A model generated the notes under the pieces. It had not been told where the DNA came from. It ran no database searches and saw only the letters and a list, made by a program, of their open reading frames with translations. The position numbers were made by a program, and so were the translations under genes. A stretch of DNA of 64,000 nt from positions 1 through 64,000 of the forward strand of contig SNVD02012239.1 in assembly GCA_013180625.2 (NCBI GenBank). The letters are read 5' to 3'. Positions 1-9,801 of the stretch are shown piece after piece (position 1 is the stretch's first letter; each line of letters starts with the position of its first letter). This stretch comes from Boswellia sacra. Lineage: Eukaryota > Streptophyta > Magnoliopsida > Sapindales > Burseraceae.

Positions 1-686
1 TAATCTTTTTTTATTTTTTTCATTGCTATTCTTAATTTTCATAATTATAGTGTTGCATAAACTTAATTGTATAATATATTGCTAAAAATGGGGCTGTGAG
101 GTCATTGTCACTATATAAATTATGATGGTTTTGATTTGTCTAATCGATAAATAGAACTAATGTTTATATGTTAAAACCTTTTATACAATTATGGCACCTA
201 GTCAACATGAGTAGTAATTAACTTAGCTACTAATAGATGCTTATAAATGAGACATTTTAATTTATCTCAAATTGTTGTCCCTGTGCAGTACCAATGCTTC
301 ATTTCTTATTAGTTTTTTTAGTATCTTAATTTATTAGACCTTTATCTATGTTTAGGATATTGTTTCTCTTTAAGTTGTATCCTTATTTATTGGTTAATGT
401 GATTTTTCCTATAGGTGAAGATGCTCATAAAATGGACATCTCTTATAAAGGAGGTGAAGGTGAAAAGTAAAGAAGAGGGGGTGCATTTCTGATTTAGCTG
501 CTGAGTTGCAAATTTGACGTGAATGTGCTGTATGAACTGGTATTTATGAACTACAATTTAGGCAATCTCTTTTGTTTGAAAAAATATGGAGATGTAGGAA
601 GACATGCATGTAATTAGATGAAAAATTGAGGTACTGCTTGCGATTTGTAGCATTATTCTTTGAAGCATTTATTTTATAACTTGTGC

Positions 687-744
687 TGTGGCTATCTTTT
701 TCACATTTTATTTTTATTCTTAGGTGGAGAAAAAGATAGCCACA
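687..744. repeat. Perfect 16-bp hairpin
   Basis: TGTGGCTATCTTTTTC at 687-702 is the exact reverse complement of 729-744, with a 26-nt spacer. It could be a cruciform or a foldback remnant of a small transposon; no flanking target duplication is evident. Confidence 0.6.
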
Positions 745-874
745 TCACATTGTGATGCTAGCATCTCATCTTTTTTATCCTAATTGAGGTCACATTTTAA
801 TGGTTTCCATGACTTTGCATGTCCAACTAGCAAATCTTATTGTTCACACAACTTTGTGGCCAACTATCATTTAA

Positions 875-927
875 CTTAGCAAGGATTCAATTCAATTTTC
901 TGGGCTTAGCAAGGATTCAATTCAATT
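875..927. repeat. 23-bp direct repeat
   Basis: The 23-bp string starting CTTAGCAAGGATTCAATTCA occurs at 875-897 and again at 905-927, a 30-bp period. It looks like a simple local duplication. Confidence 0.6.
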
Positions 928-1635
928 CAATCTTATTTGTAATGTTGTTGAAATTACATATGTTAATAGCTACCGTCAGACTTTAACTTGACCATGCTTT
1001 TATTAATTGAGGTCAGATTAGTTTATAATATTATTGATATATATGTGTATATTTATGAACTGAATAGTGAGTGAAATATCAATTTGCAAAGTTCAAATTG
1101 TATTGTCTTCTTTGGTTTTCAGTTCCACATGCATTTCCAAGTCTACTGCTCTATGCTTCTCTATTACTTTGTGATTGTGTAAGAAAACTAAAATGACAGT
1201 AATATATCCCATCATATCTTTAGACTATTATGTTGTTTTCTTTTTTGAAATATAAATAATTATATTTCATTTGAATAAATGATGCAGGTCATAAAAATAG
1301 ACAAGAAGCGCAGGATGGGAATAAAGAAGGAATAATATTTTGTTGATCTATTTTTGAATGGCTAGGACTTACATATTAATTTGGACTTTGGATTTTATAA
1401 ACCAAGCATCCAAAAGATCTATGATGCATGTGAGGTCTTTGATGTATGTTGTACCTAGAGCTTGAGAGTTGTATGGTAAACTTTTCATATATATATTTTG
1501 TGTAACTTTGATACATGCTAGTTAAGATGTCCTTCACTATATATTAATGAAATATGATGAATGAATCTTTTTGTTAAAATAGTTTAGATCTCATTTAATA
1601 ATTGTAAAACATTCAGAATAATTGTTATAGCAGTG

Positions 1636-3126
1636 TGACACATCCGAAAAATGATTCAAGTATAGGAGTGTCGAAGTAATAAAACCCGGTGAGACCGGGG
1701 TCGATCCACGAGGAAGGGAATTTAAGCGTTACAAATTATAAGCTAAACAAATGTGATATGGATGATTCAAAGAGGTGACATGATAATATCAACAATTATG
1801 TAAGATGGTAGGTGGTATTACCGACCATTCAAATATAAAACAAAAAGCAAGAGGAGGTAAAACCATCCATGGAAATAGGTGGTATAACCGACCATAGTAA
1901 ATTAAAGAACAATTTCATAAGGTGGTATAACCTACCATAGTAAATAAAATAAAAAGTTCATAAACAATAGAATAATTAAAATACAAAAGGAATTAACACA
2001 ATAACAATGAAGGCTAAGGTTAGGGGATCCGCCCTTGATATTTCCAATAAGGATAATTAACCCATTTGAGTTATATGAATTATATTTATTTTATTACCAA
2101 TATTTATACCACTTCTTGTAAATGGGTTCAAGCATCCAATGTGCCAATCACCATATGTCTACAACAAATCAAGGTTTCCTAACTAGATTCGTGTCGGTAA
2201 GGAAGAACCATACATCATCTAGAAAGGATCCAAGCATTTGATGTGCCAAGGATTGTAGACAATTGATCAAGACCTCCACTTTACGAGTGGTGTCAAGATT
2301 GATTAAGAAATTAAATATAAATCATATTGAATAAACATTATAAGATTAAGATTATTAAGCACATATTAAGGGTTAGAGACTCCTTATTCTCATATCAAGG
2401 GTTTCACCCTTTCACCTTAGCAAAAAAGAAATTAGAATAACATTATAATAGAAAGAAAATAAAATGCAAGAAAAATGAAATTCATTAATAACATAAACAC
2501 ACAAAACACAATACAAGATCCTAGCCAAAGCCAAAATGTTCCAGCCAAGGCAAGATGCCCTAATGGGTCACAAGGCACCTCTATTTATAGATACATCCAG
2601 GGGCAAACTTGTCAAATTACAAGGGCATAATTGTCAAATATTAGTTGTAAATATCTTTGACAATTGGGATCATTAGGCACCAACTTTGACCATCCATTTT
2701 GACATCGAAATGTTGTGAATTTTAATCACATGTCTTCATGAAATTGTAGATATTTCTCTCAGCTTTCTAGAACATATTGATTTGCACAATTTGGATACGT
2801 ATTTTGAGAGATACGGTCCAAATACTGAGGCCTGGTCAGACTGGGCCGAGACTGTAGATGGGTTCACTTCAAACCCAATTTTGGTCCACTAAGAGCCCGA
2901 ATTTGATGATGCTTGTGAAATGCAATCGTGTAGACAATTAAATCAGCTTTCCAAAACATTAAGAATTGCACCATTCTGATCTATAAATAGAGAATTATGC
3001 CCATTTTACCGAACCTGTAACAAAACCAAAATTAAGAGAAATTAATTCCAAAGATACAAATGCTACAAATATGCTTAAGTTGAGAAATTTAATGACACTA
3101 TTAATGCAATATGATGAATTTCATCA
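1636..3126 (-). repeat. 3' LTR of element B
   Basis: Runs from TGACACATCC to TTCATCA in plus coordinates, 1491 bp. It is nearly identical to the LTR at 11565-13091, but lacks about 12 bp near position 1650 and about 30 bp near its inner end around 3117. Related LTRs occur at 13834 (split), 30747 and 48675. Confidence 0.93.
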
Positions 3127-3138
3127 CACCCCCCAACT
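3127..3138 (-). other. Polypurine tract of element B
   Basis: On the minus strand this reads AGTTGGGGGGTG directly before the LTR. It is the expected primer site for plus-strand DNA synthesis. The matching tract is at 30735-30746 in element C. Confidence 0.85.
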
Positions 3139-4490
3139 AGCTTATTGCTAGTCCCTAGCAATTAAAGCGTTATTATTTAGAAGTGATTTATAGAATTTTA
3201 CATCCAAGGTGGTCATTATTGCACTCTCCTTGATTTTATCCAAATAAACAAACTCTCAACTGATTATTTTTTTTTAAATGACTCATGTACCCTTCAGTCA
3301 AAATATCCACAAACCTTCTTTTGTGCTCAGTTGACACATGACTATGGGGCTTATTAGAAATAAGCCATATCGGTTCTAGTATTTGTTAAGCTAACAACCT
3401 TAGGTGGGGGGTATTCATTCATTTTATACATTTTTTTCTTTTTTCTCTTTTTTTTTTTGAAAGAATGCATCTTTAACCCATGTAGCGAGCCTTAGGCTAA
3501 TGACTCCCAGACCCGGTGGCCTTAGGGCATTAGGTGTTAAGACACCCCTACGAGCTTAACGACTCGGGTTGCTGATGCTTTATTTTTGCTTAGAAACTTG
3601 TGGATAGTGCAATTTTCAATCCCATTAAGCTTTCTCCTTAATCCATGTAGCGAGCTTTGGGCCAATAGCTCCCAAACCAGTTGGTCTTAGGGTATTAGGT
3701 GTTGAGGCACCCCTCGGGCTTAATTGCTCGAATTAAGGAGGCTACAAGACCAAACTTATCCACCATTGCTTTCTCTCTTTTTTCTTTTCTTTTCTTTCAT
3801 TTTTCATTTTTTTCAATTTTTTTTTTAAACTTTCCCCTTCCTTTTGTTGTTTTCCTAAACAAAACAAAAGAACTCAAATATTGCAATATTTCATTTTGCC
3901 ACCCACAATCATGCATCAAGGTATGTGTGTGTGTGTGAAGAAAGGTTCATGAATACTTGCTTAATGAGTACATAAGCACACAATTTTTTTTTTTTTATGA
4001 TAAGGTTGTGAGAGTTCATAGATTTGAATAATTCAAAGTGAAATGAATAAGACCTCCTTGTTATAAAATTCAAAAATCAAGACTAAATAATATCAAATAA
4101 GTCTTCAAAAATGCAAGAATAAAATGACAAATTGGTTAGAATGGGTTTCAAGAGTTCAAACTGGTCCTCCCTATTCTGCCATTCCTGACCCAGAATGCGT
4201 CTCAAGAGGATTTGAACTCCTTACACCGCACTCTGAATCTAATTACTAACTCGCTTTTCTTTTTTTTTTTTTTACAAGAAAAAATAAAATTTCAAAACAC
4301 ACTTATGTCTACTATCCTTCCCCCCCAACCAAATGAAACATTGTCCTCAATATTTAAATGTAGAGAGTTAAAGTATAGGAGACATTACCTGAAGCTTCTG
4401 TTATTCAAGAGAGATGACCTGAAAGACTCATAAAATAACATGCTAAAAATAAAATAAAATAAAATAAAATAAAGGACAAGAAGAAAAAAA
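3139..4490 (-). other. 3' noncoding block of element B
   Basis: About 1.35 kb between the LOG stop codon and the polypurine tract, without a credible ORF. It contains T-rich and A-rich runs, a GT microsatellite near 3922, and a duplicated unit of about 95 bp (3475-3570 and 3640-3735). The same block, reversed and including both repeat units, is present in element C at 29424-30734, so it is a standing part of the element rather than flanking DNA. Confidence 0.75.
3475..3735. repeat. Two diverged ~95-bp direct repeats
   Basis: 3475-3570 and 3640-3735 align over their length. Both contain CATGTAGCGAGC, a conserved TTAGG...ATTAGGTGTT core, and a GACACCCCT or GGCACCCCT segment. Element C has both units in the opposite orientation at 30142-30240 and 30310-30406, so the duplication predates the split of the two copies. 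Confidence 0.75.
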
Positions 4491-5140
4491 TTACAAACGG
4501 AGATTCAAATCCAATTTGCACTTTTTGTTTTGCCCTCCTCCCCAATTAATTTGAGTACTAGCTGGGTCAGGTTCAAACTCAACTTCTTGTAATTTGTCAA
4601 GTAGCTCACCAGCAGAAGTAGCAGAAATAAGGATCTTTCTCGCTGAATGAGGGATAAAATTCTGTTCTACAGCTGCATCAACAAAACTTATCAAAGGATC
4701 AAAGAAATTTTTGACATTCAACAAACCTATGGGTTTTCTATGGAGATTCAGTTGGGCCCAAGAGGCAATTTGAAAAATTTCTTCAAGAGTGCCAAAGCCA
4801 CCTGGTAAATCAATAAAGGCATCTGAATTGATGAGCATATGTGCCATGCGTTCATGCATAGAGGAGACTTGTAACTCCTTCCCAACCGTTTTTCCAACAA
4901 TGCTTTCTACAGCCAAAGCTTTAGGAATAACTCCTAACACTTGACTACCTCCTACATGTGCAGCTGTTGATACGCAACCCATTAACCCGAGGCTACCTCC
5001 CCATAAACCACATGAATCTTTCTTTCAGCCAGTAGTTTACCAAGGTAATTTGCTACTTCTATAAACTCCTCACTTTTACCTGGTCGAGATCCACAGAATA
5101 CACATATCCTTTGGATTCGACGTTTTGAAGTTCCCTCCAT
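4491..5140 (-). pseudogene. LOG cytokinin phosphoribohydrolase inside Athila B, 1-bp frameshift
   Basis: LOG enzymes release active cytokinin free base from cytokinin riboside 5'-monophosphate. The ATG is at 5140 and the stop at 4491-4493. Allowing for one missing base, the frame encodes about 216 residues, the usual LOG length. Visible landmarks are ICVFCGSRPGK near residue 15, the Rossmann-type VVYG loop near residue 50, the Arg of MHERMAHM, and the signature LPGGFGTLEE. The missing base lies in a G-run near 4993: element C reads TATGGGGGAGG where this copy reads TATGGGGAGG. An open 163-residue frame restarts at 4982. The gene has no introns, whereas plant LOG genes normally have several, which points to capture from mRNA. 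It lies on the gag-pol strand, downstream of integrase. Confidence 0.9.
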
Positions 5141-5190
5141 GTCTATGTGACTCTCTAACTATGTGTGAAGAAGAGACCAAGACATGTGGT

Positions 5191-5200
5191 ATTTATGGAG
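5191..5200 (-). promoter_or_regulatory. TATA-like box upstream of LOG (copy B)
   Basis: On the minus strand this reads CTCCATAAAT, about 50 bp upstream of the LOG ATG at 5140. The equivalent box in element C is at 13608-13617, at almost the same distance from its ATG. A private promoter for LOG is an inference from this conserved position. Confidence 0.45.
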
Positions 5201-5456
5201 TGCAAAAAGGTATGTTAATGATGATACCTATCTAGGTAGCTCGATTGTTTGTTGAAAAAGTTGACAATAATGCAAAAAAAGGTCAAAAGATGATGAAATA
5301 AGACACCGTAAGTCAAACAAAAGATACAAATTCAAAAATGACAACAATGAGGTATTAAAATTCAAAAATGATGGCACGCATGTATATGTACAGGTAGTTG
5401 TGACCGTGGCTCACATCTTCCTCTGGTTTTACGTCCAGAAATGGCTTAAACACCTT

Positions 5457-6004
5457 CTATGAGTTGGGGATATGCTTCCCATCCAGTTTTCTTATAAACT
5501 GGCAAACAGTGTCGTTTTGAGTCAGATTCCCAAGACTATAGCGTTCCTGCTCATCTCGGAATTATGTCCACAAATTAAAAATTTCACGCTGCACAAGTCC
5601 ACAAGAATGCGTCTCAAGAGTCACTCGGATATCATCCAAGGACTCCTTACTCAGTCCATCCTTGATGAACTGTAGCTTATCCTCTCGATTGTTAGACAAA
5701 TATCCCAAGAAGCGGCAACGCTGGTTACAAGTCCATCTTGCACATCTGGGACAAACTTGTAACCTTTTCGCTCTTCGCTTTTTGGCATAAGAGCTTTTCC
5801 CAAACCTGGCATATGGGAAACAAGATTATCTGAAAACTCACAAGAGAATCGAACCTTGGCTTCAATTAACCATCTTAAATCAGCAGGAATACCCTTACGC
5901 ATCAACAAACTTAGTCTTTCTGCACGAGCTTTATAAATTTTAAGCAAATCATTTTGAGGAAGAGAGGGAAAATGTTTGTGCAATTTTGAGAGACTGGTAT
6001 CCAT
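5457..6004 (-). pseudogene. Extra ORF of unknown function between integrase and LOG
   Basis: A coding-like region on the gag-pol strand, starting at the ATG at 6004 (MDTSLSKLHKHFPS). It runs for about 105 residues in one frame. A second frame then carries a further ~80 residues (GYLSNNREDKLQF... ending GKHIPNS) to a stop at 5457-5459. The frame change is near 5700, and element C has the same bases at the corresponding place. So this is either an ancestral frameshift, a programmed slip, or two ORFs. The product looks soluble and charged, with no signal peptide, membrane segment or zinc finger. Athila elements often have an env-like ORF here, but I see no env features. I do not recognise the family. 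Confidence 0.55.
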
Positions 6005-6188
6005 GTGAAGAAAATGAGAGAGAAGAAAAGAAAATGGATGCAAGCAACAGTTTTTAGGGAACTGAAAAACCGACTTTAATAGTCACGGAGTACCGTATCC
6101 GCCACTTGACCGGGAAAAATTAATCCTTAAAAAGGATCGACTAAAGCAATGGACTCTTCATTTTGGTCAAAATTTTCAAAGAATGGTT

Positions 6189-7265
6189 TTAACCGTTGTC
6201 CATTAACTTTAAACACATTACCATTCTTTGGGTTCTCAATTTCAACTGCTCATGAGGGAAAACATTTTTAACAATAAAAGGCCCAGTCCAACGAGACCGA
6301 AGTTTACCAGGAAACAAATGCAATCTTGAATCATACAAAAGAACTTTTTGTGAAGGTTCAAAAGATTTTCTAACAATTGATTTGTCATGAAAAACCTTCA
6401 TTTTTTCTTTGTAGATTTTAGAATTTTCATAAGCCTCATTCCTGATTTCTTCAAGTTCACTCAGTTGGAGTTTACGTATCTTGCAAGCATCATTCAAATT
6501 TGTGTTGAATGTTTTAATGGCCCAATAAGCTTTATGCTCAATTTCCACAGGTAAGTGACAAAGTTTTCCATAAACTAGTCTATAAGGAGACATTTCCAAT
6601 GATGTTTTAAAAGTAGTTCGGTAAGCCCAAAGTGCATCACTAAGTCTTAAAGACCAATCTTTACGATTTGGGTTAACCGTTTTTTTTAAGATCTGTTTTA
6701 TCTCCCTATTAGCTAATTCAACTTGTCCACTTGTTTATGGGTGATAAGGTGTAGAAATTTTATGGGTTATTCCATATTTCTTCATTAAGGTTTCAAATAG
6801 TTTATTACAAAAATGCGTACCCCCATCACTAATAATGGCTCGAGGAATTCCAAATCTACTCAAGATATTCTCCTTCAAGAATTTGACAACTGTTTTGTGG
6901 TCATTGTTTCGACATGGAGTTGCCTCGACCCATTTTGAAACATATTCTACTGCAACAAGGATATACACAAAACCAAATGACGGTGGAAAGGGTCCCATAA
7001 AATCAATACCCCAACAATCAAAGATTTCAACAACAAAAATGGGATTCAAAGGCATCATGTTTCTTTTTTAAATGGATCCCAATTTTTGACAATTTTCACA
7101 CGTTTTGCAAAATGCATGTGCATCTTTAAATAAGGTGGGCCAATAAAATCCACATTGTACGATCTTAGCAGCTGTTTTTCTAGATGAAAAATGTCCTCCA
7201 CATGCTTCAGAATGACAAAAGTTAATGACATTACTTACCTCATTGTCGGGTATGCATCTTCTCAT
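6189..7265 (-). pseudogene. Integrase of element B
   Basis: Inserts element cDNA into the host genome. The zinc-binding N-terminus is at 7068-7265 (HFSSRKTAAKIVQCGFYWP then CKTCENCQ). The catalytic core is at 6735-7058 ([12 protein letters not shown] with the first Asp, then IISDGGTHF with the second). The C-terminal part is at 6189-6599 (SPYRLVYGK, then WTGPFIV). The [10 protein letters not shown] sequence is characteristic of Athila-type integrases. The three parts lie in different frames with stops between, so the enzyme is inactive in this copy. Confidence 0.88.
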
Positions 7266-7304
7266 TATTTGGTCTGGACAATATTTGAACAGATATGGGT
7301 CATC

Positions 7305-8185
7305 CTAGTAAAAATTTTTCACCTCGGTTAAAAATTTTCTTTTGTCTTGAGCATTCCAATGAGGTGGCATTTTCCCTGTCGTAAGAAAATTTAGAATATT
7401 AGCAAACCAAGGTATAGTAGTAACAGAAAATAAAAACTCATCAGGAAAAGAATCATTGATAGGTGAAGTTTCAATTAATGTCTCTGTCGTTAGTCTTGAA
7501 AGATGATCAGCAACGACATTTTCGGCTCCTTTCTTATCCTGTATTGTGATGTTGAATTCTTGGAGCAATAAGATCCACCGTATCAATCTAGGTTTTGCAT
7601 CCTGTTTAGACATTAAATATCTCACAGCTGCATGGTCAGTGTAAACAATTATGGGAGAACCAATTAATAAGAACGAAATTTGTCCAATGCAAATACTACT
7701 GCAAGTAGTTCTTTTTCAGTTGTTATGTAATTTATTTGCGCATCATTTAAAGTCCTACTTGCATAGTATATGACATAAGGCTTACCTTCTTTTCTTTGTC
7801 CTAAGACAGCACCAACAGCATAGTCACTTGCATCACACATCAGTTCAAAAGGCAAGGACCAATCATGAGATTGCATAATTGGAGCAGTTGTTAAAAGCCC
7901 AATTAATGTATCAAAGGTATTTTGACATTCTTGAGTCCATTCAAAGGAAGTATATTTTATTAATAGGTTACAAAGAGGTTTAGATATAGCACTAAAATTT
8001 CTTATGAACCTCCTATAAAATCCAGCATGCCCTAAGAATGGACGGACCTCTTTAACTGTTTTTGGTGGAGGCAAATGGGAAATTAATTCTACATTTGCTT
8101 TGTCCACTTCAATTCCTTTAGAAGACACCACATGACCTAAGACAATTCCCGAAGTGACCATATAATGACATTTTTCCCAATTCAA
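7305..8185 (-). pseudogene. RNase H and connection domain of element B
   Basis: Degrades RNA of the RNA-DNA hybrid during reverse transcription. The frame at 7664-8185 includes the post-RT segment (PFLGHAGFYRRFIRNFS) and RNase H motifs FELMCDASDYAVGAVLGQR and YYASRTLNDAQ, with TTEKELLAV. It continues at 7305-7625 ([14 protein letters not shown], then ADHLSRL). A frame break separates the two parts near 7640. Confidence 0.87.
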
Positions 8186-9049
8186 AATAAGACCTTTTTC
8201 TACACACCTTTTTAGGACTTTTTTCTAAATTTTCAAGACAATTATCAAAAGAGTTTCTAAAGACAGTTAAATCATCCATGAAAACTTCTAAACAATGCTC
8301 AACCATGTCACTGAAAATGCTTAACATGCATCTTTGAAAAGTGGCTGGGGCATTACAAAGTCCAAAAGGCATTCTCCTAAATGCAAAAGTGCCAAAGGGT
8401 CACGTGAATGTGGTCTTTTCTTGGTCTTCAAGTGCAATGGGGATTTGATAGTAGCCTGAGTATCCATCAAGAAAGCAGTAGTAGGGGTTTCCTGCTACTC
8501 TTCAAGAATTTGGTCAAGAAAGGGTAAGGGAAAATGGTCTTTTCTAGTGACAGCATTTAATTTTCTATAATCAATGCACATCCTCCAACTAGATGAGATA
8601 CGAGTTAGCAATAATTCACCCTTTTCATTTTTAACCACTGTGATGCCAGATTTTTTAGGTACTACTTGTGTAGGGCTTACCCACTTACTATCAGAAATAG
8701 GATAGATAATTCCCACATCAAGTAGTTTAAGAACTTCAACCCTAATGACCTCTTTCATGTGTGGATTTAATCTCCTTTGAGGTTGTTGAGATGTTTTGGC
8801 ATTTTCCTCTAAATGTATTCTATGTGTGCAAATTAAAGGGTTAATGCCTTTTATATCTGTTAAAGTCCACCCAATTGCATTTTTATGCCTTTTAAGCACT
8901 TCTATCAACTTACCTTGTTGCTCGCATGTGAGGGATGAAGAAATTACCACCGGATATGTCTGATTCTCCCCAAGATATGCATATTTCAGTCCTTCAGGTA
9001 AGGGCTTCAATTCTAACTTGGGAGCTTCATCTTCCTTGCTTTCATTCAT
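8118..9049 (-). pseudogene. Reverse transcriptase of element B
   Basis: Copies element RNA into DNA. The N-terminal RT part at 8495-9049 has MCIDYRKLNAVTRKDHFPLP. The palm segment at 8118-8372 has MPFGLCNAPATFQRCM and the catalytic FMDDL (the YxDD box in FMDD form). The sequence between 8372 and 8495 is still RT-like but in broken frame. Confidence 0.88.
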
Positions 9050-9801
9050 TTGCCCAATTCTTCAAATCTTGATTTTGAGCCTTTTTCCATCACCTGTGCA
9101 CAATCCAATAAAGAACATATATCAGAAAGATCAGACTCTAGTTCCATGCTTGATTCTAATGAATTCACTAGACAATTTTTCAAAGGGTCAGAAGAACTCC
9201 CTTTTTGGATGTGACCTTCCACAATATATTCGATCATATTAGCCTCCTCAATTTCATCTTCTTCTTCATGTGGTTGTTTGCACATATTGAAAACATTAAG
9301 TTCCAATGTCATGTTTCCAAACGATAGCTTCATGACTCCATTTCTGCAATTAATCAAAGCATTAGAGGTAGCTAGAAATGGACGCCCTAGAATGACAGGA
9401 ATTGAATTACATACTTCCACTGGTTGTGTGTCCAAGACAATAAAATCCACTGGGTAAATGAATTTATCGACTTGAACTATCACATCTTCTACTACTCCTC
9501 TTGGTACTTTAATTGATCTATCAGCAAGTAAAAGAGTCACAGAAGTCGGTTTTAACTCACCTAAATTGAGTTTCTGAAAAACCGAATATGGAAGCAAATT
9601 CACACTAGCACCAAGATCAAGTAAAACTTGTTCAATTTTATGCTCTCCAATAACACATGAAATTGTAGGACAACCTGGATCCTTGTATTTCACTGTATTA
9701 TTATTTTGAAGAATAGCACTTACTTGCTCGGCTAGAAAGGCCTTCTTTTTCACATTCAGTTTTCTTTTCACAGTGCACAAGTCTTTCAAAAAATTTTGCA
9801 T
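9046..9801 (-). pseudogene. Aspartic protease region of element B
   Basis: Retroelement protease that would mature the polyprotein. The catalytic loop reads VLLDLGASVNLLPYSVF (the D-S/T-G motif occurs as DLGAS, as is common in this lineage). It is followed by the flap and ILGRPFLATSNALI. It is open for 251 residues, the longest intact stretch of this pol, and overlaps the RT frame by 4 bp. Confidence 0.85.

Larger units (their letters stand above)
1..1635. other. Unassigned AT-rich flank
   Basis: No coding region, RNA gene or recognisable element was found here. The sequence is AT-rich and intron-like, with only short open frames. It ends exactly where an Athila LTR begins at 1636. The last five bases (CAGTG, 1631-1635) do not match the five bases at the other end of element B (CCGCT, 13092-13096), so this flank is not demonstrably the original target of that element. 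Confidence 0.5.

Noticed and set aside
4197..4220. tRNA-derived B-box (GGAGTTCAAATCC-like) in the 3' block of Athila B
   Set aside because: Resembles a pol III B-box, but no A-box, no acceptor or anticodon arms pair convincingly; not supported as a tRNA or SINE.
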